In this document: positions 8,799-17,505 of the stretch, one piece after another
Layout: every line of letters begins with the position of its first letter
Position numbering within the stretch: the stretch's first letter is position 1
Assembly (NCBI GenBank): GCA_024235735.1
Contig: JACKLU010000001.1
Span: 496,001 to 560,000, forward strand
Direction: 5' to 3'
From: Burkholderiales bacterium
GTDB taxonomy: Bacteria > Pseudomonadota > Gammaproteobacteria > Burkholderiales > Nitrosomonadaceae
Length of the DNA: 64,000 bases
Notes under the pieces: generated by a model
The model's database searches: none
What the model saw: only the letters and a program-made list of their open reading frames with translations
Told to the model about the DNA's origin: nothing
Made by a program: the position numbers and the translations under genes

Positions 8799-11513
8799 TC
8801 AATACTTAAGGATAAATCCCACCCGGAAGCTCACCGGCTCGACAGGATGGAAATGGAAGTCATTCACACCCGCCAGGGACTCTCCCGGCAGGCGCGAGGT
8901 ATAGAAATACGTGATCGCATCATCCTTGCGATTCAGTATGTTGAATACTTCAGCCTGGATGCGCAGCGACCGGCTGACCTCATAGCCCAGCATCGCTGAG
9001 AGCAAAATGGTGCCATTCGAGCGGCTGGAATTGTCTTCGTTCAGTGCGCGCGGCCCGAGATAGCGTAACCTGGGGCCGCCATAGAAACCGCCGAAAACAT
9101 CATGAAATGTCGCGCCTGTGGCAACCACCGTTTCCACGGCATTGGGCACATAATTGCCTTCACCGGCAACCGTGTTGCGGAAACGCGAGTGCGAGAAACT
9201 GAAGTCGGCATCCAGCGTCAGCCAGTGCACCGGCTGGTAGTAGTTGGTGAATTCAAGTCCATAGCGGCGGCTGGGCCGGCTTGCTTCGGTGGCGCCCGCA
9301 TCTCCGACAAAAACCAGTTCGGATTCAAGATCCATCCACCAGACCGTCAGCGTGCTTTGCAGTCCGCGAATCCAGGTCGAGCGGATGCCCGTTTCAGCAC
9401 TGTATGTGCGCGCCAGCGGATCGGCGCGATTGACGGCGTCTCCGCTTGTCGGGTCGATGCGGGTGTTGATTCCGCGAGCGTCGTTGCTGTGAAAACCGAG
9501 TCCGCCGTTCAAATAAACCTCGGTATCCGCCCAGGGACCAAAGACAATACTCAATTTCGGACTGACCAGGCCATCGTAGCGTGTGCCGTTGTTTTGCAGG
9601 ATGTTGCTGTGGCTGTTGTCGAAACGGAAACCGTCAAAACGCACACCCAGATTTGTGCGCAGCCATTTCCGCCAGTGTATTCTGTTTTCCAGGTAAGGAC
9701 TGATGCTGGTCACCCAGACCGTGTCCTGACGGGTAATGCCAAACGTTTTCTGCGCATGGGTTTTGGTCAGGGCGTTTTGAATGTTATCGTTGCGCAGTTG
9801 AACACCCAATGTTGTTTCAGCATCGAATGCGCCGATGGTGTGAAACAGGGTGTGGCTGGCCGCAAAGCCGGTCGTCCAGCGGTCGTCCGGCTGGCCGAAT
9901 TGATCGCCACAGGTTCGAAACAGTTCTGGAGAAACCCGGTTGCCGGGCGGCAGCCCGCGTAATCCGGCGCATCCCGCCGGATTGGTCGTCTCGTTATTAT
10001 CCAGAAGAAAGGAAAAATTTGAAAACAGATCCAGCTTGGAATACACCCCGTACGCCATGACGGACGTTATGCTGTTTTCTCCGCGCATACGCCAGTCGGC
10101 GGTCAGACTGTAGCGATGACTGTTGCCGCCGTCGGTCGGATCCAGCGCGCCGAACCGGCCGACCAGGCCTTGCTTGAGCGCGCGCCTTGGAATTTGGTCG
10201 GTTGCCCGCCAGTCAGCATGTGTCGCCATGGCGGTGATACGCCAGCTGTGATGGCCATATTCACGGCTGTAGCGCAACAGGCCGTTGAATTTCAGATAAT
10301 TATTACCCACGTCCCAGGGGCCGTCATTGTGCACGACTTCTCCGGCATATAAAACATCGCCTTTCAGAAACTGATGCGATCCGGCTACCAGTCCGCGATA
10401 GTAATCAAAGCTGCCGCCGGTAAAGCGGAACAGATTCTCGGGCAGGCGGTTGAAGTAGCGGATATTGGCTGATCCGGCGCTGGAAAAATCGCCCGTGTCG
10501 GCAAAATAATTGCCCTTTCTGAAGTCAATCGATTCGACAAGTTCGGGAATCAGAAAATTAACGTCCGTCCATCCCTGGCCGTGCGCATGCGAAAGCTGAT
10601 TAACCGGCACGCCTTCAATCCGGGTCAGAAAGTCGGTGCCATGATCCAGGTTGAAGCCGCGCAGGAAGAACTGGTTCGCCTTGCCTTCGCCGCTATGCTG
10701 AGTGGCGATCAATCCGGGTACTGTTTCGAGTATCTCGCCGGGCCGGGTCAGCGGCCGGTAGCGAATTTGATCCTGTCCCACCTTGCCTTGCGAGGCGCTG
10801 TCAGCCATGCCGATCAACTTATCCGCGCGCCCGGTGACGCGCATTTCATCCAGAACCACATGCGCCAGCCGGTCGCTGCGTGAACCGGATTTCATGGCGT
10901 TCGCATCAATAGGCGCGGCAGCGTCATGCGCATGAAGGCTTGAGCTGACAAAGCAGGTAATCGCCAGAACGGCAAGCTTGAAAATCAGAATGCCGGCGCC
11001 ATGCAAAAATAGCGTGGCCAGCATAAAACCGGTGGTGTAGGAGGCAAGACTGGCGGATGCGGATATTTCCTGCCCGTGCACGTAACCATGAAAAAAAGCA
11101 AACAGCGAAATAATGATGATATTGACGGGCGTGCTGAACCGTATGCCACGCACAATCAGTGCGCTGATCGAAAGGCAGGACAAGAGAATCACCGCTTCCG
11201 CACCCGGAATGACCAGGCTTGCCGCGCCAATCAGGCCGCCAAGGCTCATCACGCCGACAAAAACAACCGGCAGCACCCACAGCGCCTGTCCGCGTATCTG
11301 CGCCGCCCAGACACCAACGGCAACCATCACGAGCACATGATCCCAGCCAGTCAATGGATGCCGGAAGCCTTCATTCCAGTCGCTATCGAAATGGAAAGTG
11401 AATGTCAATTGCGCGGAAGAGGAAGACAAAAACGCAATAAATAAGCCTAGCAAAAGTAGCGAGATCAGCAAGCAAAACGCGAAGTACCTTGTTGGAATAT
11501 ATCGGACAGGCAT
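8799..11513 (-). CDS. HupE/UreJ-type permease fused to a TonB-dependent receptor
   Basis: One 904-residue frame combines two membrane proteins. Residues 1-195: signal-like helix, then HupE/UreJ features (HPLTGWDHVLVMVAVG near 53 and FFHGYVHGQE near 139) over about six hydrophobic helices; this family moves nickel or cobalt. Residues ~210-904: TonB-dependent receptor with a TonB-box-like VVLDEMRVTG, a plug domain (FLRGFNLDHGTD, His-containing LSHAHGQGW) and a barrel ending in an aromatic residue (GFILKY). The join is FKLAVLAITCFVSSSLHAHD, which looks like a former receptor signal peptide, with no good in-frame ATG for a separate receptor. It closes the urease cluster, so nickel supply is the likely role. 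A real fusion or a recent gene-joining deletion are both possible. Confidence 0.82.
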   Translation of the reverse strand: MPVRYIPTRYFAFCLLISLLLLGLFIAFLSSSSAQLTFTFHFDSDWNEGFRHPLTGWDHVLVMVAVGVWAAQIRGQALWVLPVVFVGVMSLGGLIGAASLVIPGAEAVILLSCLSISALIVRGIRFSTPVNIIIISLFAFFHGYVHGQEISASASLASYTTGFMLATLFLHGAGILIFKLAVLAITCFVSSSLHAHDAAAPIDANAMKSGSRSDRLAHVVLDEMRVTGRADKLIGMADSASQGKVGQDQIRYRPLTRPGEILETVPGLIATQHSGEGKANQFFLRGFNLDHGTDFLTRIEGVPVNQLSHAHGQGWTDVNFLIPELVESIDFRKGNYFADTGDFSSAGSANIRYFNRLPENLFRFTGGSFDYYRGLVAGSHQFLKGDVLYAGEVVHNDGPWDVGNNYLKFNGLLRYSREYGHHSWRITAMATHADWRATDQIPRRALKQGLVGRFGALDPTDGGNSHRYSLTADWRMRGENSITSVMAYGVYSKLDLFSNFSFLLDNNETTNPAGCAGLRGLPPGNRVSPELFRTCGDQFGQPDDRWTTGFAASHTLFHTIGAFDAETTLGVQLRNDNIQNALTKTHAQKTFGITRQDTVWVTSISPYLENRIHWRKWLRTNLGVRFDGFRFDNSHSNILQNNGTRYDGLVSPKLSIVFGPWADTEVYLNGGLGFHSNDARGINTRIDPTSGDAVNRADPLARTYSAETGIRSTWIRGLQSTLTVWWMDLESELVFVGDAGATEASRPSRRYGLEFTNYYQPVHWLTLDADFSFSHSRFRNTVAGEGNYVPNAVETVVATGATFHDVFGGFYGGPRLRYLGPRALNEDNSSRSNGTILLSAMLGYEVSRSLRIQAEVFNILNRKDDAITYFYTSRLPGESLAGVNDFHFHPVEPVSFRVGFILKY

Positions 11514-11577
11514 TTTCGGTTTGGCGGGCAGGTTAATGAAGTACTATGTTGAATTGACTAATTTTCTGCGATATCCG

Positions 11578-12342
11578 TTATGAAATTAATTCAACCTTTC
11601 CGGTTTTCAGATGATATACCCCACCCACGATCTTAAGTTTCTTGCTATCAACCAACCGACTTAAAATGGGTGGTTGTTTTCTTAATTCTTCAACATTAAG
11701 CACAACATTTTTTTTAACAATATCAAAATAACGATCACTGGAAACATAATCCGGGGCTTTGCGCACCGCTCTGACCGCCGGAGTCAGTGCAGTGGCAATG
11801 GTCTGTATATGCCCGGGAAACTGTTCGTAATTATCGGTTGCGTCAATCGCCGCCTGTATCGCGCCGCAGCTTTCATGCCCCAGAACCATAATCAACGGAA
11901 CATGCAAAACAGCTGCGGCATATTCCAGTGTTGCAATAAAATCCGTTGTAATGTAATTACCCGCCACGCGCGCCACAAACAAATCTCCACGCTGTTCATC
12001 GAAGCAGAATTCAGGACTGACACGGGAGTCAGAGCAACTGAGAATACAAGCGAAGGGATTCTGTCCCCTGACCAGATCGAGACGTTCGTCTTTAAAATTA
12101 AGCGGCGTTGACTGATTGCTTACATAACGCTCGTTCCCTTTCATTAACCGTTCAAGGGCTGCTTCCGGACTGAGCACGTTCTCCGGAATAGGTGGCAATT
12201 TGACCAAGCCCGACATGGCTTTTGCCTCGTTTGAAACTGGCAAGGCCAGCCCCAGCGGAGACGCTGCGAGCATTTTCAGCAACAGGCGTCTTTGCTGAGA
12301 TTTTTCAGTGCCTGATGCCGTAGTTTCCTCGATTTTCTGCAT
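11578..12342 (-). CDS. Exported beta-class carbonic anhydrase
   Basis: Interconverts CO2 and bicarbonate with a zinc ion held by two Cys and one His: CSDSR (first Cys, with the Asp/Arg dyad) and HESCGA (His and second Cys). The N-terminus carries a twin-arginine-like element, QQRRLLLKMLAASPLGLAL, with a predicted cut near EAKA, so the enzyme is probably periplasmic. 254 residues. GGAG precedes the ATG. It sits between the urea channel and the HupE-receptor gene, where it could process the CO2 that urea hydrolysis releases. Confidence 0.93.
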   Translation of the reverse strand: MQKIEETTASGTEKSQQRRLLLKMLAASPLGLALPVSNEAKAMSGLVKLPPIPENVLSPEAALERLMKGNERYVSNQSTPLNFKDERLDLVRGQNPFACILSCSDSRVSPEFCFDEQRGDLFVARVAGNYITTDFIATLEYAAAVLHVPLIMVLGHESCGAIQAAIDATDNYEQFPGHIQTIATALTPAVRAVRKAPDYVSSDRYFDIVKKNVVLNVEELRKQPPILSRLVDSKKLKIVGGVYHLKTGKVELIS

Positions 12343-12365
12343 ATATTTTTACTCCATGATTAACT

Positions 12366-13343
12366 TTAAGATGACCAGTGTTTAGACATACTCGCTGCAA
12401 ATAGAAACATCCACATGGTCAGTACGAACGGGAATGTCAGCGTGGGTAAGCCGACAGGCGCCAGGAAGTTGGCCAGACTCGCTTGGCAAATCACGGTCAG
12501 CACACCCGCCAGCAACGCCAGGAGGGCTGTTCCAGCAGAAGGTTTGAGAAAGACCCAGCCAATGGCCATCATGGTTAATACGGAATTAAAGGCATACAAC
12601 CCCATTTCGATTAAATTTTGACTTGCGCCCAGTAGCACCGGCACCAGTACGCCGACAAATGCGCCACAAAAAGCCATAAAAGCGCCCCGCCAGGACGTGA
12701 TCGCGATACCGATTAAAAATAAAATGCCAACCAGAACATTGTCCGCAAACATAACTTCAGCAATGCCTTTCGTCAGCGCCACATACCACAGTTCAGTCGT
12801 TTCATTCGCCATGGACAACCAGGCTGTCATCGGCAGATCGGCGCTTGTGATTGTTTCGGGGATTCCGGGTGCGGGCAGCACGGGACCGCGCGAAAGGCTG
12901 TCAAATGAATAAACAGCAATCATAAACATCCAGCAGGTCAGAACAAAGGGTGATGTCGAGGCGGGAATTTTATACGGTGTCAGAATCCGTATAAGGGCTG
13001 CCAGAACGACACTCGACAGTATCGAAGCGAGAACAACATACACCCACAGCAAAGGCGTATTTTCGAGAAATAGAAACAGACAGGGGCCAACCAGTGTTCC
13101 GTTAAAACCGTAAAGTCCTGCGTCAATGTCATCCTCAGAAAAACCCAGCATATACGCTGTAATGGTACTGGTCACGACACCGACGGTAGCTGCAAGTCCA
13201 GCAGTTACGCCACCGATATACAGTGCAATTAAAAAAAGCAACCCCGTAATTGCATTACCGCAAAAAAAAACCTGCCCAACGCCCCGCAGGATTACCCGAA
13301 TTGGACGTGGTATAGCCATGTCTAGTTTTATCGCCCATTGCAT
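12366..13343 (-). CDS. Urea channel/transporter, UT family
   Basis: A 325-residue inner-membrane protein with about ten hydrophobic helices in two homologous halves, the UT (SLC14-like) fold. The half-repeat signatures are seen twice: GLYGFNGTLVG with TSPFVLTCWM in the first half, and GLYAFNSVLTMMAIG with LPTLTFPFVLTMWM in the second. Such channels pass urea down its gradient. It follows ureG (62 bp) and precedes the carbonic anhydrase (23 bp), so it should be co-transcribed with urease. CGGAG upstream of the ATG supports the start. Confidence 0.92.
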   Translation of the reverse strand: MQWAIKLDMAIPRPIRVILRGVGQVFFCGNAITGLLFLIALYIGGVTAGLAATVGVVTSTITAYMLGFSEDDIDAGLYGFNGTLVGPCLFLFLENTPLLWVYVVLASILSSVVLAALIRILTPYKIPASTSPFVLTCWMFMIAVYSFDSLSRGPVLPAPGIPETITSADLPMTAWLSMANETTELWYVALTKGIAEVMFADNVLVGILFLIGIAITSWRGAFMAFCGAFVGVLVPVLLGASQNLIEMGLYAFNSVLTMMAIGWVFLKPSAGTALLALLAGVLTVICQASLANFLAPVGLPTLTFPFVLTMWMFLFAASMSKHWSS

Positions 13344-13404
13344 TTTTTATCTCCGGATCATGTTTAATTAAAAATTCCTTGCACCCGAGTGTTCCGTCAG
13401 AAAA

Positions 13405-14034
13405 TTAATGCGTTTTCATTTCTTCAAGCAAACCTTGCTTGACAATGAAATCGATAATTTCCTGCACCCCCTGACCGGTGCGCAAATTAGTAAAGACGAA
13501 TGGCCGGTCGCCACGCATTCGCTTGGCATCGCACGCCATCACTTCCAAGTCGGCACCGACATATGGCGCCAAATCGATTTTATTGATAACCAGCAATGCC
13601 GAACGTGTAATCCCCGGTCCGCCTTTCCGTGGTATTTTTTCACCACCAGCTACATCAATGACATAAATGGTCAGATCGGATAATTCAGGACTGAACGTGG
13701 ACGCCAGATTGTCGCCACCGGACTCAACCAGTACCAGATCAAGATTGGGAAATTCCTGAGTAATGCGGGAAATTGCTTCCAGATTGATGGATGCATCCTC
13801 TCTGATAGCGGTATGCGGACAACCGCCTGTTTCCACACCGACCAACCGCTCCGCCGGTAATGCTTCCGCACGCAGTAATATTTCCAGATCTTCCTTGGTA
13901 TAAATGTCGTTGGTGATAACCGCCATTTCATACTGATCACGCATTTTTTTGCTCAGCACCTCACATAGCGCGGTTTTGCCAGAACCAACCGGACCGCCTA
14001 TACCAACGCGAAGTGGATTCGATTTATGTGTCAT
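13405..14034 (-). CDS. ureG: Urease accessory GTPase UreG
   Basis: SIMIBI-class GTPase that loads nickel into urease together with UreD, UreF and UreE. P-loop GPVGSGKTAL at residues ~14-23, the metal-binding CPH of TGGCPHTAIRED near 70, Walker-B-like VESGGDNL near 97, and base-recognition NKID near 150. I take the ATG at 14034 (MTHKSNPLRVGI, GGGA about 8 bp upstream); an in-frame TTG at 14046 would add four residues. It lies 25 bp after ureF. Confidence 0.96.
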   Translation of the reverse strand: MTHKSNPLRVGIGGPVGSGKTALCEVLSKKMRDQYEMAVITNDIYTKEDLEILLRAEALPAERLVGVETGGCPHTAIREDASINLEAISRITQEFPNLDLVLVESGGDNLASTFSPELSDLTIYVIDVAGGEKIPRKGGPGITRSALLVINKIDLAPYVGADLEVMACDAKRMRGDRPFVFTNLRTGQGVQEIIDFIVKQGLLEEMKTH

Positions 14035-14059
14035 GTTACATCCCAAGTAGTTGTTTTAA

Positions 14060-14749
14060 TTAAGATCGATAAATTCGACTGTATTGTACTTCATGCATCA
14101 TCGACAAAATGGATAAACCCGGCGACCAATTGGAAAGTTCATCGTCTTCAAGCTGCTGCGCATGATTGACCGCTGCTTCTATAGCCGGATGCAGAGAAAG
14201 CAACAGGCGTTGCCCTGAAACTTGTCCAAGGGGCACGGATTTTACGCACACCAGCACCTGATTCTCGACGATTGAAAATAAAAACCCTGATAAAGCGGCG
14301 TCAGGTGAAATTTTCAATGCGACAGCCGCACAGGCAAACGCGGTCGGCAGGGGAACTTCCGCCTGACTTGCCAGGATCGCCTGTAACGATTCATCCGCGA
14401 TGTTCAAATCCAGTATCAGTTTGCTAAATGAATAGCCCATCTGAATCGTTTCGGCGCGAAATTCCTGCGTGTCACGCGCTGCCAGAAACAATTCCGTCCA
14501 GTGCGTGACATCCGCCGCATCGTTATTTGCAAAGGCGCACAACAGACGCCAGAAAACAGGTGCTTCAAAATCAGCCACAACTGATAAGGATTCTGAAATC
14601 CAGTCGCATGCAGATTCTGCATTGGAAACGTTGCCGACTTCGATTGCCGTTTCCAGTCCTTGTGAATAAGTATAAGCGCCGATCGGCAGCGATGGGCTTG
14701 CCAAATGAAGCAAACGCAATAACTCATTAATTTTTATACCAGTCGTCAT
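14060..14749 (-). CDS. ureF: Urease accessory protein UreF
   Basis: All-helical chaperone that bridges UreD-bound apo-urease and UreG. The family start motif LLRLLHLASPSLPIGAYTYS (residues 9-28) and SQGLE are present, as is the C-terminal region rich in Ala/Leu ending with NWSPGLSILSMMHEVQYSRI. 229 residues, normal size. Unlike the usual ureE-ureF order, the gene before it here is ureC, separated by 275 bp that contain a perfect hairpin and no ureE. Confidence 0.94.
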   Translation of the reverse strand: MTTGIKINELLRLLHLASPSLPIGAYTYSQGLETAIEVGNVSNAESACDWISESLSVVADFEAPVFWRLLCAFANNDAADVTHWTELFLAARDTQEFRAETIQMGYSFSKLILDLNIADESLQAILASQAEVPLPTAFACAAVALKISPDAALSGFLFSIVENQVLVCVKSVPLGQVSGQRLLLSLHPAIEAAVNHAQQLEDDELSNWSPGLSILSMMHEVQYSRIYRS

Positions 14750-14964
14750 TTATTCTCGGGCAGTGAATGGTTTTTCTTCGCCGGTTATCCAGCACCAGCC
14801 GGTTCAACAAGCGCTTGAACGATATCAATTAAAGATAACGATCAGAAAAATACGCGCGTGTTTTTGCAGTGCTGTTGCGCTGCTGGCGGAAAAGTCGAAA
14901 CTTTCACGCTTCAGGGTTATTATTCAACTTTTCATCGTGTTAAAAGCGATACTTTCAACGCAAA

Positions 14965-15004
14965 CTCAGTAAAAGAAAGGGTGTTGTATCTTTCTTTTAC
15001 TGAG
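14965..15004 (-). terminator. Perfect 15-bp hairpin between ureC and ureF
   Basis: Arms 14965-14979 and 14990-15004 are fully complementary with a 10-base loop, starting 21 bp past the ureC stop. On the minus strand only TTTGCG follows, so termination would be partial at best; it may instead protect the 3' end of the ureDABC mRNA or lower expression of the accessory genes. The next 215 bp, where ureE would normally be, hold no coding sequence I can recognise. Confidence 0.6.
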
Positions 15005-15024
15005 GACGCCAGTTAAACCGGTTT

Positions 15025-16731
15025 TTAGAATAAAAAGTAACGCTGCGCCAGTGGAAGTGTAATCGCCGGTTCGCATGTCAATAGCTCCCCGTCAGCACGC
15101 ACTTCATAGGTTTCAGGATTAATTTCCATTTTTGGCGTTGCACCGTTATGAATCATGTCCTTTTTACGTAGACCACGTGTGTTTTTGACCGCAATCAATG
15201 GTTTGTCGGCTTTAAGATGTTCAGCCAGACCAGCCGCCAAAGAAGCCGCCGACACAAACGTGTAACAGGTGTTTCTGAGCGCGGTGCCGTATGCGCCAAA
15301 CATATACCGATAGTGCACCGGTTGCGGCGTCGGAATCGATGCATTGGGATCCCCCATCAGCGCAGCAGCAATCATGCCACCTTTCAGTACCAGCGACGGT
15401 TTAGCGCCGAAATGCGCCGGCCTCCACAGCACTAAATCAGCATATTTTCCAACTTCGATCGATCCCACCGCGTGCGAAATGCCATGACATATCGCCGGGT
15501 TAATCGTGTATTTCGCGATGTAGCGCTTAACCCGGAAATTATCGTTTCTTGCCGAATCTTCCTTAAGTGCGCCACGCTGAACCTTCATCTTATGCGCAGT
15601 CTGCCATGTCCGGGTCACCACTTCACCGATACGTCCCATAGCCTGTGAGTCTGATGACATCATGGAAATGGCGCCAATGTCGTGCAGAATATCTTCGGCG
15701 GCGATGGTTTCCTTGCGTATCCGCGACTCGGCAAAGGCAACGTCTTCCGGAATGGATGGGCTTAAATGATGGCAGACCATGAGCATATCCAAATGCTCGT
15801 CGAGTGTATTGCGCGTGTAAGGACGTGTTGGATTGGTTGATGAAGGCAGCACATTCTCCAGCTCAACGACTTTCATGATATCCGGTGCATGTCCACCACC
15901 CGCACCTTCCGTATGAAACGTATGGATTGTTCTATCCTTCATGGCTTTGATGGTGTTCTCCAGATAGCCGCCTTCGTTAATCGTGTCGGTATGGATCGCC
16001 ACCTGCACATCCAGTTTGTCCGCGACGGTCAGGCAATTATCAATTGCTGCATAAGTGGTACCCCAGTCCTCATGAAGCTTCAAGCCACAGGCGCCCGCCA
16101 AAACCTGCTCTTCATTCGGCGTCGGCAAACTGACATTTCCCTTGCCAAAAAAACCGGTGTTCATGACCATGCCGTCCGAGGCGCGCAGCATTGATTGAAT
16201 ATGCCACGGGCCCGGCGTACAGGTTGTCGCCAGCGTTCCAACCGCGGGGCCCGTCCCACCGCCCAGCATTGTCGTAATACCATTCATCAAGGCATCTTCT
16301 TCCTGCTGCGGACAGATAAAGTGAATATGCGTGTCCAGTCCACCTGCGGTAAGAATCTGCCCTTCACCGGCAATAATTTCCGTGGCGGCGCCTATCGCCA
16401 TCGTGACACCGGGCTGTATATCCGGATTACCCGATTTGCCGATGGCGGCGATTCTGCCATTTTTCAGACCGACGTCTGCTTTCACAATACCCCAATGATC
16501 GATAATGATGGCATTGGTAATGACCGTGTCCATAACGTCCGCGTGATTGCGCTGCGACTGCCCCATGCCATCGCGAATGACTTTACCGCCGCCGAATTTG
16601 ACTTCCTCGCCGTAAATGGTGTAGTCGTTTTCAATTTCGATGAACAGTTCTGTATCCGCCAGACGAACTCTGTCACCGGTTGTTGGTCCCATCATTTCGG
16701 CGTATGCCTGACGCGAAATTTTAAAGCTCAT
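15025..16731 (-). CDS. ureC: Urease alpha subunit UreC
   Basis: Catalytic subunit; hydrolyses urea to ammonia and carbamate at a di-nickel centre. Nickel ligands and active-site residues are all visible: HIHF, the carbamylated Lys of GLKLHEDWG, HTDT, HTFHTEGAGGGHAPD, the flap with MVCHHLSPSIPEDV, and the Asp of SSDSQAMGR. The start I prefer is the ATG at 16731 (MSFKISRQAYAEMMG, with GGGAG upstream), giving the normal 568 residues. An upstream ATG at 16824, inside the end of ureB and with its own GGGAGCAG, would add 31 unusual residues. Confidence 0.96.
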   Translation of the reverse strand: MSFKISRQAYAEMMGPTTGDRVRLADTELFIEIENDYTIYGEEVKFGGGKVIRDGMGQSQRNHADVMDTVITNAIIIDHWGIVKADVGLKNGRIAAIGKSGNPDIQPGVTMAIGAATEIIAGEGQILTAGGLDTHIHFICPQQEEDALMNGITTMLGGGTGPAVGTLATTCTPGPWHIQSMLRASDGMVMNTGFFGKGNVSLPTPNEEQVLAGACGLKLHEDWGTTYAAIDNCLTVADKLDVQVAIHTDTINEGGYLENTIKAMKDRTIHTFHTEGAGGGHAPDIMKVVELENVLPSSTNPTRPYTRNTLDEHLDMLMVCHHLSPSIPEDVAFAESRIRKETIAAEDILHDIGAISMMSSDSQAMGRIGEVVTRTWQTAHKMKVQRGALKEDSARNDNFRVKRYIAKYTINPAICHGISHAVGSIEVGKYADLVLWRPAHFGAKPSLVLKGGMIAAALMGDPNASIPTPQPVHYRYMFGAYGTALRNTCYTFVSAASLAAGLAEHLKADKPLIAVKNTRGLRKKDMIHNGATPKMEINPETYEVRADGELLTCEPAITLPLAQRYFLF

Positions 16732-16786
16732 TTTTTCTGCTCCCTCTGATTGTTTACTCTGTAGCGGTTGTTTATCACCGGAGCGA

Positions 16787-17101
16787 TTAAACAAGCGGTC
16801 CCATAACTTTTTGGTTGAATCCATAGACTATTCTGCTCCCTGCCAAATCGACGAGCTCGACGGTGCGTTCCTGCCCTGGTTCAAAGCGGATTGCGGTGCC
16901 TGCCATAATATTTAATCGCATGCCATAGGCTTCCTGTCGGTCAAAACTCAGTGCCGAATTCACTTCAAAAAAATGAAAATGCGAACCAATCTGCACAGGC
17001 CGGTCTCCGGTATTAGCGACACGGATCGTTTTGGTTTTGCGGCCGGCGTTCAATTCAATTTCACCGGGCTCGATAAGGGTTTCTCCAGGTATCATGATCA
17101 T
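16787..17101 (-). CDS. ureB: Urease beta subunit UreB
   Basis: Small structural subunit (104 residues) that packs around UreC. Typical features are the start MIPGE, the Asn-Thr-Gly-Asp-Arg-Pro-Val-Gln turn (NTGDRPVQIGSHFHFFEVN) and the RFEPGQERTVELV strand near the end. GGAGAAT lies just before the ATG. It follows ureA by 19 bp. Beta and gamma chains are separate genes here, the usual form in proteobacteria other than Helicobacter. Confidence 0.96.
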   Translation of the reverse strand: MIMIPGETLIEPGEIELNAGRKTKTIRVANTGDRPVQIGSHFHFFEVNSALSFDRQEAYGMRLNIMAGTAIRFEPGQERTVELVDLAGSRIVYGFNQKVMGPLV

Positions 17102-17120
17102 ATTCTCCTTCCAAAAAAGA

Positions 17121-17423
17121 TTAGGATATCGGGTTATGAACGGTTACCAGCTTGGTACCATCCGGAAATGTTGCTTCAACCTGAATGTCGTGGATCATTT
17201 CAGGAACACCTTCCATGACATCCGCGCGCGTTAATACACGAGCACCCTCGGACATGAGTTCAGCAACCGTGCGTCCGTCACGGGCGCCTTCCAGAACGGC
17301 ACAGGTAATCAATGCAATTGCTTCCGGATAGTTCAGCTTTACACCGCGCGCTTTGCGCCTTTCCGCAAGCAATCCCGCCGTAAATATTTGCAGTTTATCT
17401 TTCTCTCTTGGTGTTAGATCCAT
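17121..17423 (-). CDS. ureA: Urease gamma subunit UreA
   Basis: 100-residue structural subunit; begins MDLTPREKDKLQIFTAG and includes LNYPEAIALIT and MIHDIQVEATFPDGTKLVTVH, all family hallmarks. Two adjacent ATGs exist at 17426 and 17423; AAGGAGG sits 5 bp before the second and only 2 bp before the first, so the second is the better start and gives the standard length. It is 82 bp after ureD. Confidence 0.96.
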   Translation of the reverse strand: MDLTPREKDKLQIFTAGLLAERRKARGVKLNYPEAIALITCAVLEGARDGRTVAELMSEGARVLTRADVMEGVPEMIHDIQVEATFPDGTKLVTVHNPIS

Positions 17424-17505
17424 CATTGCCTCCTTGTATCTTGGTTATTAAAAATGCATGAAACGATAAAACACGTACTGTAAAAGTAAAACCGGGTTGT
17501 ATTGT

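Noticed and set aside
9102..9962. 286-codon open frame on the plus strand
   Set aside because: It lies fully inside the receptor part of the HupE-TonB gene on the other strand, has no family resemblance and no ribosome site; it is a by-product of codon bias in the real gene.
14763..14972. Open frame on the plus strand in the ureC-ureF gap, considered as a ureE remnant
   Set aside because: Neither strand shows UreE motifs here, and a complete ureE is found at 21232-21783.
16732..16824. Taking the longest frame as the UreC start
   Set aside because: The family begins at the Met of MSFKIS with its own ribosome site; the extension overlaps ureB and is reported only as an alternative.
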